Assembly: GCA_013151935.1 (NCBI GenBank)
Contig: JAADHI010000083.1
Location: 1 to 39,184 of the forward strand
Direction: 5' to 3'
DNA: 39,184 nt
Origin: Candidatus Manganitrophaceae bacterium
Lineage (GTDB): Bacteria; Nitrospirota; Nitrospiria; SBBL01; JAADHI01
Shown here: positions 33,426 to 39,184 of the stretch, one piece after another
Position numbering within the stretch: position 1 is the stretch's first letter
Layout of the letters: each line of letters begins with the position of its first letter
Program-made: the position numbers and the translations under genes
Notes under the pieces: generated by a model
Seen by the model: the letters and a program-made list of their open reading frames with translations, nothing else
What the model was told of the DNA's origin: nothing
Database searches by the model: none

Positions 33426-34229
33426 ATGACCCTGAGTGATTTAATTCATCGGGAAATTATTAAGATTGTTTCTACAGCGAGCATTACCGATGCAGCCCAG
33501 CTGATGCGCGAGAAAAAAATTGGGTCTGTTTTTGTTGAGGAAGCAGGAGAATATGTTGGTGTTGTGACGGACAGTGATCTTGTCCGCAAAGTCTTTACAA
33601 AAGATTTATCTTTTGAGAGCCCGGTCACTCAGGTGATGGGATCACCTCTGATTGAGATCGACATTGAAAAATCTGTGATGGATGCTAATCACCTCATGTA
33701 TTTTAATGAAATTCGTCATCTGGCGATTTCCGAAAAAGGCAAGGTGGTCGGCATGATTTCTGTCCGAGATATTGTGCATTGTTTTCTTTCCACTGCGGCG
33801 GGGCCGATGAGTGAAATGGGTGATGTCATTAAACCCCTTACGGTATTGACACATCGTAACATTCAGACCATTGATGCGTCCTGTCCTGCGCGAGAAGCTG
33901 CATGGCAAATGGCGAAGAGTAAGATCGGATCCTTGGTCGTGACGGACAAGGACATCTACACTGGAATTGTGACCGAAGCCGACTTGGTTCGTAAGGTCAT
34001 TGGCTATCATCTGGATGCGGCTGAAATTCCGGTCGGTGTTATCATGAATACGCCGATTATTGATGTTGATATCAATGCTTCTGTGCATGTGGCGACTGAA
34101 CTGATGGAGTCGAAGGGTATCCGTCATTTGGGTGTGAGTGAAGACGGAAAAATCGTGGGTGTGCTTTCTATCCGCGATTTGATCGGCATGATTGCGGTAC
34201 GAGATCTACCGCGTTTTTTTTCCAAATAG
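33426..34229 (+). CDS. Protein with four CBS domains
   Basis: A 267-residue soluble protein made of two Bateman pairs, so four CBS domains (about 5-60, 65-120, 140-195, 200-262). Each shows the D-A-A/A-R-E-A-A helix followed by I-G-S-x-x-V and the G-V-V-T-x-x-D-L-V-R strand-turn, in which the Asp often binds the ribose of AMP, ATP or SAM. There is no fused enzyme, channel or HTH domain. Such stand-alone proteins often sense adenosine nucleotides and regulate a partner. GAGG precedes the ATG at 33426. It is transcribed divergently from the fatty-acid operon; the partner is unknown. Confidence 0.9.
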   Translation: MTLSDLIHREIIKIVSTASITDAAQLMREKKIGSVFVEEAGEYVGVVTDSDLVRKVFTKDLSFESPVTQVMGSPLIEIDIEKSVMDANHLMYFNEIRHLAISEKGKVVGMISVRDIVHCFLSTAAGPMSEMGDVIKPLTVLTHRNIQTIDASCPAREAAWQMAKSKIGSLVVTDKDIYTGIVTEADLVRKVIGYHLDAAEIPVGVIMNTPIIDVDINASVHVATELMESKGIRHLGVSEDGKIVGVLSIRDLIGMIAVRDLPRFFSK

Positions 34230-34242
34230 CAATTCCTAAAAT

Positions 34243-34314
34243 ATGAAATACACCGGAGGTCTTTCTCTCATTGTTTATCGAAGGAGATAAGCGTGTAAAT
34301 ATGGGGTCTCCTTC
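34243..34314 (+). promoter_or_regulatory. Structured leader of the glutamate dehydrogenase gene
   Basis: The best Shine-Dalgarno (AAGGAGA, 34281-34287) lies 27 bases before the gdh ATG. It is perfectly complementary to TCTCCTT (34307-34313), directly before that start codon, so it could fold away. A 15-codon ORF beginning TTG at 34271 after GGAGG ends in TGA overlapping the gdh ATG. Another of 15 codons (ATG 34243) ends at 34290. Function is inference. Confidence 0.4.
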
Positions 34315-35598
34315 ATGAGCATCCATCACAAAGAACACCGTAACAAACCCGAGTATCATACTCCAATTTACGAAATGGCCTTGGCGCAATTTGAGCAAGC
34401 GGCAGACAGGCTGGATCTTGATCCCAATTTACGTAAGCGGTTTATCGCGCCAAAACGCGCCATTATGGTCAATATCCCCATCCGCATGGACGATAGCTCT
34501 GTCGAGGTTTTTCATGGCTACCGTGTGCATCATGATACGACCTTAGGTCCATCAAAGGGGGGGATCCGTTTTCATCCGGATGTGACGCTTGGAGAAGTGT
34601 CTGCCTTGGCCATGTGGATGACCTGGAAATGTGCGCTCATGGGCTTGCCTTTTGGCGGAGCGAAGGGAGGTGTTCGTTGCGACCCGCACGCGCTTACGCG
34701 CAATGAGCTACAGCGTTTGACACGAAGGTATACCGCAGAAATCGTTCAATTTATTGGGCCAGAGATGGATGTGCCCGCACCGGATATCGGTACGAATGAA
34801 CAAATCATGGCTTGGATGATGGACACCTACAGCCAACTGAAAGGATATTCCATCCCGGGAATTGTGACCGGAAAACCCATCAATATCGGGGGGTCTTTGG
34901 GTCGCACCGAAGCCACGGGTCGGGGTGTTGTGTATTGTATCCTTGAAGCGATACAGCATCTGAAGATGCAAGTCGAAGGTTGCAAGATTGTGATTCAGGG
35001 TTTTGGAAATGTGGGTTATCATACGGCGCGAATTCTTTACGAAAAAGGGTGTTGTGTCCTTGCCGTGAGCGATATAAAGTCGGGTCTTTATAATGCAAAT
35101 GGACTCAATATTCCAATGCTGAAACAATATATTGAAAAACACACGCACATGAAGGGGTTTCCTGAAGGAGATGAAATCAGTAACGCTGATCTATTGGAAT
35201 TAAGCTGTGATGTTTTGGTCCCAGCAGCCCTTTCCGAGCAAATTACCTGTGAAAATGCGGAACGTATTTCCTGTAAAATATTGGCCGAGGCTGCGAATGG
35301 GCCGACGACACTTGAGGCCGATAAAATATTACAAGACAAAGGACTCTTCCTTATTCCTGATGTGCTTGCCAATGCAGGTGGCGTGACCGTTTCATATTTT
35401 GAATGGGTTCAGGGTTTGCAAAATTTTTTTTGGAAAGAAGTGGAAATCAATGAAAGATTACATGATATCGTCACGCTTGCTTTTCAAAATGTACTCCGTC
35501 TTGCCTTGTCCGAAAAAGTCGACATGCGCCTAGCTGCTTTAATGCTCTCCGTCCGAAAAATCACTGAAGCCAAACTCGCCCGCGGTTTATTTCCCTAA
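34315..35598 (+). CDS. Glu/Leu/Phe/Val dehydrogenase, glutamate dehydrogenase type
   Basis: A 427-residue amino acid dehydrogenase that should interconvert glutamate and 2-oxoglutarate plus ammonia with NAD(P). Substrate-site motifs are G-P-S-K-G-G-I-R-F-H-P and K-C-A-L-M-G-L-P-F-G-G-A-K-G-G-V; the latter contains the catalytic lysine. P-A-P-D-I-G-T-N-E carries the conserved aspartate. The NAD(P) fold begins with G-F-G-N-V-G. Length is typical for the 420-residue GDH group. The ATG at 34315 has no good ribosome-binding site of its own (see the leader). Co-substrate preference and whether it prefers another amino acid cannot be read here. Placed between a CBS protein and an acyltransferase. 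Confidence 0.93.
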   Translation: MSIHHKEHRNKPEYHTPIYEMALAQFEQAADRLDLDPNLRKRFIAPKRAIMVNIPIRMDDSSVEVFHGYRVHHDTTLGPSKGGIRFHPDVTLGEVSALAMWMTWKCALMGLPFGGAKGGVRCDPHALTRNELQRLTRRYTAEIVQFIGPEMDVPAPDIGTNEQIMAWMMDTYSQLKGYSIPGIVTGKPINIGGSLGRTEATGRGVVYCILEAIQHLKMQVEGCKIVIQGFGNVGYHTARILYEKGCCVLAVSDIKSGLYNANGLNIPMLKQYIEKHTHMKGFPEGDEISNADLLELSCDVLVPAALSEQITCENAERISCKILAEAANGPTTLEADKILQDKGLFLIPDVLANAGGVTVSYFEWVQGLQNFFWKEVEINERLHDIVTLAFQNVLRLALSEKVDMRLAALMLSVRKITEAKLARGLFP

Positions 35599-35636
35599 GT
35601 CCGAGAGGCTCCTCGGCTCACATCCTTATTCCTTAA

Positions 35637-36668
35637 ATGAAACAAAGATATTTTGAATTAGATGCAATCAGGGGTATCGCTGCTTTAATGGTTGTTTTGT
35701 ACCACTACACCAGCCGATATGGTGAAATCTATGATTATGCGGTTGATCCTGCCTTTCGTTTTGATCTTGGGCAACACGGGGTTCAGCTTTTTTTTATGGT
35801 GAGTGGCTTTGTTATTTTTCTGACCCTGGATAAAACAGTGCATGCCGCTGATTTTATTGTATCCCGGCTTTCTCGACTTTATCCTGCGTATTGGTTTAGC
35901 GTCGCACTGACTTTTACTGTTGTCAGTTTCTTTTCATTGCCGGGCAGAGCGGTTGATCTTCAGTCGGCGATCATCAATCTCACCATGCTTCAAAAATGGT
36001 TTAAGGTCAGCAATGTCGATGGGGTGTATTGGACCCTGGCGGTGGAGTTATCTTTTTATCTTATCCTGTTCGTGTTGTTTCTGATCAAACAGATAAAGCG
36101 CATTGAGCTTATTTCATTTCTATGGTTGTGCGGTATTATTTTTTCACAATATTTGGAACTTCATCGCGATGTCCATATTCCAGGACGCATCGAACTCATG
36201 TTATTACTCAAATATGGACATCTTTTCATTGCAGGGATGATGTACTACAAAATCATGCATTCGAAGCAGGTTTTTCATTATTTTATTTTATTGTTGGCCT
36301 TGTTTGCAGAATACTATTTACATGGGAAAGTTGTGATTTTGATCGCGATATATTTTGCAATTTTTTTTCTTTTTGTGCAGGGGCGTCTTACAATCTTGGC
36401 AGTCAAGCCATTGATTTTTCTAGGGTCTATTTCCTACAGTCTGTATTTGATCCACCAGAATATCGGTTACGTTGTCATCCAAAAACTAGAAGCAAATCAT
36501 TTGGCCAATTCCATCTCTATCATTGTTGTGCCGACCCTGGTCTCGATTACGATTGCAAGTCTGATGCAAATGTATATCGAGCGGCCAATCTTGTTAATTG
36601 TGAGAGCAAGATGGCATAAAAGTGCCTTGAGGCAGCGCCTTATAAAAGGGCGTGTAGGTCAAGTGTAA
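35637..36668 (+). CDS. Acyltransferase-3 family membrane protein
   Basis: A 343-residue membrane protein of the acyltransferase-3 (OafA-like) family, which acylates sugars or lipids, often O-acetylation of surface polysaccharides. It opens with L-D-A-I-R-G-I-A-A-L-M-V-V-L-Y-H-Y, in which Arg and His mark the active site. About ten hydrophobic segments follow, including Q-L-F-F-M-V-S-G-F-V-I-F and S-Y-S-L-Y-L-I-H-Q-N. Length is typical of the single-domain form, without a SGNH domain. The ATG at 35637 has no clear Shine-Dalgarno. No neighbouring glycan genes are present, so the substrate is unknown. Confidence 0.85.
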   Translation: MKQRYFELDAIRGIAALMVVLYHYTSRYGEIYDYAVDPAFRFDLGQHGVQLFFMVSGFVIFLTLDKTVHAADFIVSRLSRLYPAYWFSVALTFTVVSFFSLPGRAVDLQSAIINLTMLQKWFKVSNVDGVYWTLAVELSFYLILFVLFLIKQIKRIELISFLWLCGIIFSQYLELHRDVHIPGRIELMLLLKYGHLFIAGMMYYKIMHSKQVFHYFILLLALFAEYYLHGKVVILIAIYFAIFFLFVQGRLTILAVKPLIFLGSISYSLYLIHQNIGYVVIQKLEANHLANSISIIVVPTLVSITIASLMQMYIERPILLIVRARWHKSALRQRLIKGRVGQV

Positions 36669-37001
36669 AAATTGTCATGGGATTTTGGAGGATGGTTTGG
36701 TGTGCTTGGAAGGAGAGTTTAAACCTCCTTCCGGACACATTGGAAGAATGGGATACCTATCTAAAATAACATCCTAAAGCTTATCGGGAGGCATCCTGAC
36801 GAGTAACATTTCAAAAAGCTTTAATAAATTAAAGGATACCCACCTCATTTTTCCTTTTAAAGAAAGAACTCAAACTGGCAGAGAAAGAAAAACTTAAGAA
36901 GCTTAAACAAGACAAATCGCGCAAGCCTGATAAAGGGCCAGAGCCAGAGATATAGCCATGAGTTAAAAGAGCTGGATTTATAGCTCAAAATAAGCAATTA
37001 T
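36669..37001. other. Intergenic region before the fic gene
   Basis: Over 300 bases without an intact gene. The left part has a decayed frame (separate entry). The middle has an A/T-rich hairpin CTTTAAT-AA-ATTAAAG. The right part repeats fragments of ATGAGTTA and ends in the inverted repeat before fic. No promoter is convincing. Confidence 0.5.
36692..36955 (+). pseudogene. Decayed reading frame, lysine-rich end
   Basis: One frame starting with ATG after GGAGG at 36692 reads coding-like protein (for example L-L-P-D-T-L-E-E-W-D-T-Y), is broken by TAA, TGA and TAA, and ends in a Lys/Glu-rich stretch (L-K-K-L-K-Q-D-K-S-R-K-P-D-K) before a final TAG at 36953. The fragments all share one frame, which suggests a gene remnant. 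I do not recognise a parent family, and chance cannot be excluded. Confidence 0.3.
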
Positions 37002-37032
37002 ATGAGTTATAAGATGGAGGTTTATAACTCAT
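37002..37032 (+). promoter_or_regulatory. Inverted repeat enclosing the fic ribosome-binding site
   Basis: A perfect 11-bp inverted repeat, ATGAGTTATAA (37002-37012) and TTATAACTCAT (37022-37032), has a loop of nine bases that contains the GGAGG Shine-Dalgarno. The right arm includes the first two bases of the fic start codon. Half-copies ATGAGTTA also lie about 45 bases upstream. It could be an operator, an RNA hairpin, or both. Confidence 0.7.
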
Positions 37033-38146
37033 GATCTGGAATTGGGAACAAAACGATTGGCCGCATTTTCGCTGGAAAAAGGATGATCTAGAAGATTTTG
37101 AAGCGCATTTCCTGCGTCAATCCGGCGTGCTTATTGGTGCTGCCAAACATCTTAGCCTGGAAGACGAAAAGCTTCTGGTTGTCGATATGATCACGAGCGA
37201 GGCTATAAAAACCTCGGAGATTGAAGGCGAATATCTCAACCGGGATAGTGTTCAATCTTCCATCCGGCGCAATTTCGGTTTGGATACGGACGATCGCCGT
37301 GTTGATCCCGCTGAGCGGGGTATCGCGGATATGATGACGGATTTGTATCAAAACTATTCAAAGCCGCTATCCCATACCACGCTTTACGACTGGCACAAGA
37401 TGCTCACCGGTGGCAGGCGTGACCTAAAAAATATAGGGCGTTACCGAACCCATGCGGAATCGATGCAGGTTGTTTCTGGCAGGCTGGATAAACCGATAAT
37501 TCACTTTGAAGCACCGCCTTCCAAAATCATGAAAAAGGAAATGGATGTGTTTATGGCGTGGTTTGCCAAAACAGCCCCCGGCGGGAAGCAGCCGCTTCCA
37601 GCGCTGACACGGGCTGGGATAGCCCATTTATATTTCGTATGCATTCACCCTTTTGAAGACGGTAACGGGCGGATAGGCCGGGCTATTGCTGAAAAATCCC
37701 TTTCGGAATGTCTTGGGGAGCCGACATTGATCGCGCTTTCACTAACCATTGAGAAGAAATGGAAAACCTATTACGACGCACTGGAAAATAATAACAAGGA
37801 AAATGAAATTACGGACTGGCTGGTTTATTTTGCTGGAACGGTTTTGGCCGCTCAGGATTATTCGCAGGGCATGATCGGCTTCCTAATTGAAAAAACAAAA
37901 CTCTTTGACAGGACAAGAGGCAAACTGAACGACCGGCAGAAAAAAGCCATAGAGCGTATGTTCCGCGAAGGGCTGGAGGGTTTCAAAGGCGGATTGAGCG
38001 CAGAGAACTATATCAGCATTACCGGCACATCCCGCGCCACCGCCACCCGTGATTTGCATGGCCTTGTAGAAAAGAATGTTTTGCTGAAAACAGGCAAACT
38101 AAAAAGCACTCGGTATTGTTTGAATATTAAAGCGCGGAAGAAGTGA
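37031..38146 (+). CDS. Fic-family protein with DUF4172 and C-terminal winged helix
   Basis: A 371-residue Fic protein that should transfer AMP, or another nucleotide, to hydroxyl groups of target proteins. The N-terminal DUF4172-like segment (about 1-90) begins W-N-W and contains the inhibitory motif T-S-E-I-E-G (61-66), so it is the class with an N-terminal inhibitory helix. The active-site motif is H-P-F-E-D-G-N-G-R-I-G-R (206-217) with all catalytic residues present. After about 290 the C-terminal part looks like a winged helix, with a T-S-R-A-T-A-T-R-D-L helix. Such a domain suggests autoregulation through the inverted repeat at its start. Substrate unknown. It appears to be in accessory DNA. 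Confidence 0.92.
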   Translation: MIWNWEQNDWPHFRWKKDDLEDFEAHFLRQSGVLIGAAKHLSLEDEKLLVVDMITSEAIKTSEIEGEYLNRDSVQSSIRRNFGLDTDDRRVDPAERGIADMMTDLYQNYSKPLSHTTLYDWHKMLTGGRRDLKNIGRYRTHAESMQVVSGRLDKPIIHFEAPPSKIMKKEMDVFMAWFAKTAPGGKQPLPALTRAGIAHLYFVCIHPFEDGNGRIGRAIAEKSLSECLGEPTLIALSLTIEKKWKTYYDALENNNKENEITDWLVYFAGTVLAAQDYSQGMIGFLIEKTKLFDRTRGKLNDRQKKAIERMFREGLEGFKGGLSAENYISITGTSRATATRDLHGLVEKNVLLKTGKLKSTRYCLNIKARKK

Positions 38147-38242
38147 GACGGCTTTTAATGAGCTTCCGAGAAGTGAGCGTGATACAAGCCATTATTGATC
38201 TTCCATAAACCGATTTAAAACACAGGAGATTATTAGAACCGC

Positions 38243-38273
38243 AAGCGTGCCAAGGATTTTCAGAGCCACGCTT
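38243..38273 (+). repeat. Hairpin between fic and the small ORF
   Basis: AAGCGTG (38243-38249) pairs with CACGCTT (38267-38273) across 17 bases. No T tail follows. It might be part of the leader of the small ORF or a weak processing signal. Confidence 0.35.
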
Positions 38274-38375
38274 CTCCATATATTTCGACCAAAGGTGCAG
38301 TCCAAAGCCTCCCGCATTCAAGCGGACTTACGAAAGGTCGTGAGCGTCACGATCTCCGAAAAACAGGAGGTAAAA

Positions 38376-38555
38376 ATGAGACTGATAACAAGATTTGAAT
38401 TGGCAGCTAAAAATGAAATTGAGCTGTATGGCTTATTGAGGAAGGTTTTTAACGAACTTGCTAGAAGTGAGGCTAATACGTACCAGCGCAGAAATACTCT
38501 GGCTTCAATTGAAAATATTCAAAGAGAAGTTAGTTCAAAATTTTCATGCAATTGA
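38376..38555 (+). CDS. Small ORF with strong Shine-Dalgarno, unknown
   Basis: A 59-residue protein that opens M-R-L-I-T-R-F-E-L-A-A and contains helical segments ending N-T-L-A-S-I-E-N-I. An excellent AGGAGG lies seven bases before the ATG at 38376. The frame is open to a GTG at 38247, but that has no ribosome-binding site, so the short form is preferred. I do not recognise a family with certainty; small proteins with a similar 'L-I-T-x-F' start and 'R-R-N-x-L-A-S-I/L-E-N-I' end occur on mobile DNA, from memory only. It sits between fic and a nuclease gene of opposite strand. Confidence 0.6.
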   Translation: MRLITRFELAAKNEIELYGLLRKVFNELARSEANTYQRRNTLASIENIQREVSSKFSCN

Positions 38556-38660
38556 GTTTTACCTATAATTCTTAGTGAACTCGAATGAACATAGAAAAAC
38601 TTATGCCAGTCCCTTGATTTATTAAAGTTGTGCAGAAAATTCATAGAGATACAATCGTCA

Positions 38661-39184
38661 CTAATATGGATTTAAAATATCCTTGACTGCTGGCAAATAT
38701 CTATAGTTACTGAGGTATACGCAAGCAGCTCTGGATAGCATTTCCGTATCTCTTATCATTTTTAGTAGCATGGACTTCGCACCTCGAACCGCCATAGCAT
38801 CCCCATTTTCAAGTATATCAACATGCCGCTTTATTTCTAGGCGTATTTTATTTCTTTTTCGTGATATTTTCTGTGCATGAAGATGAAAAATATCAACGGA
38901 ATTCTTTACTTTTCTCTTTTGTTCTTCCGTGCATACTGGGGAAGGTTCGGGTAAACCATCACTATCAAACCAAAGCAATTTAAAATCATCTGGATCAAAG
39001 GGATCAAGAAAATCTGGTGTTTCTGAGGAAAGTTCATCAGTTGGTAAATATGCTCTTGTATCTGGATCTATAAGTGGGAATTTACATGCCTTACCTCCTT
39101 CAGTGTCCTCAAAATTTCTCCTGCTATTGCAAAGAGTACAGGCACAGCGATAATTCTCCCAGTCAAAAGCTAGCCACCAATAAC
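38661..39184 (-). CDS. HNH-type endonuclease, C-terminal part
   Basis: The reading frame is open from the right edge to TAG at 38661, so only the last ~173 residues are visible and the start lies outside. The visible part opens Y-W-W-L-A-F-D-W-E-N-Y-R-C-A-C-T-L-C-N-S-R-R-N, then G-G-K-A-C-K-F-P-L-I-D-P. This resembles the second half of the HNH nuclease fold, with its C-x-x-C zinc pair and the Asn before R-R. Similar modules appear in TIGR02646-type and PtuB-like proteins. The rest is charged and helical. Without the N-terminal His residues, activity cannot be judged. The lower GC of this end suggests transfer. An ATPase partner might lie beyond the edge. Confidence 0.6.
   Translation of the reverse strand, partial: YWWLAFDWENYRCACTLCNSRRNFEDTEGGKACKFPLIDPDTRAYLPTDELSSETPDFLDPFDPDDFKLLWFDSDGLPEPSPVCTEEQKRKVKNSVDIFHLHAQKISRKRNKIRLEIKRHVDILENGDAMAVRGAKSMLLKMIRDTEMLSRAACVYLSNYRYLPAVKDILNPY

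Noticed and set aside
38127-38321. 64-codon minus-strand frame between fic and the small ORF
   Set aside because: It overlaps the end of fic, has no ribosome-binding site and no family.
1-39184. CRISPR arrays, tRNA or rRNA genes, complete transposons
   Set aside because: I saw no regularly spaced repeats, no cloverleaf-like segment and no transposase; short tRNA-like stretches could still escape reading by eye.

Overview
The window is a 39 kb chromosomal segment from a Gram-negative bacterium of moderate GC content. The evidence is a lipobox lipoprotein, an MscS channel, MgtC, an ETF/FixC electron chain, and chemosensory proteins including a receptor with a c-type haem motif. The mix of a Wsp-like chemosensory array, a haem-receptor motif and a full beta-oxidation operon with ETF recalls deltaproteobacteria-like lineages; that placement is inference. 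I see no rRNA, tRNA or CRISPR array.

Left part (1-10150): a truncated dihydroorotate-dehydrogenase-like gene lies at the edge, preceded by a repeat-like intergenic block. Next are a TusA-type sulfur carrier and a two-half siroheme sulfite/nitrite reductase (minus strand), and a divergent PPOX-type flavin protein. Then come a thioredoxin-like [2Fe-2S] ferredoxin, a DUF1841 protein, a DUF4382 lipoprotein, a CbpA-type DnaJ, an MgtC protein, a small membrane protein and an MscS channel. Three good rho-independent terminators separate these units.

Signalling block (10280-23765, all plus strand): the first cluster has a receiver-PAS histidine kinase, a receiver with coiled coil, a receiver-HD-GYP (c-di-GMP phosphodiesterase type) and an adenosine deaminase. 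A second, tightly packed cluster follows: CheR-TPR, CheW, long CheW, MCP, CheA-receiver and receiver-GGDEF. Its composition matches the Pseudomonas Wsp system (WspC, B, D, A, E, R), but the CheB methylesterase (WspF) is absent from the window and the receptor carries a periplasmic CxxCH haem motif. The block therefore encodes both making and breaking of cyclic di-GMP, apparently under sensory control.

Beta-oxidation operon (33217-23804, minus strand): acyl-CoA ligase, thiolase, 3-hydroxyacyl-CoA dehydrogenase, enoyl-CoA hydratase, acyl-CoA dehydrogenase, EtfB, EtfA and a FixC-type ETF-quinone oxidoreductase. This is a complete route from free fatty acid to acetyl-CoA, with electrons passed to the quinone pool. 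A short GC-rich inverted repeat sits inside the operon. A sigma70-like promoter precedes the ligase gene, back to back with the promoter of a four-CBS-domain protein.

Right part (33426-39184): the CBS protein, a glutamate dehydrogenase with a structured leader and a membrane acyltransferase are followed by what looks like accessory DNA. That stretch holds a decayed reading frame, a Fic protein whose ribosome-binding site lies in the loop of a perfect inverted repeat, a short lysine- and arginine-containing ORF with a strong Shine-Dalgarno, and the C-terminal part of an HNH-type nuclease running off the right edge.
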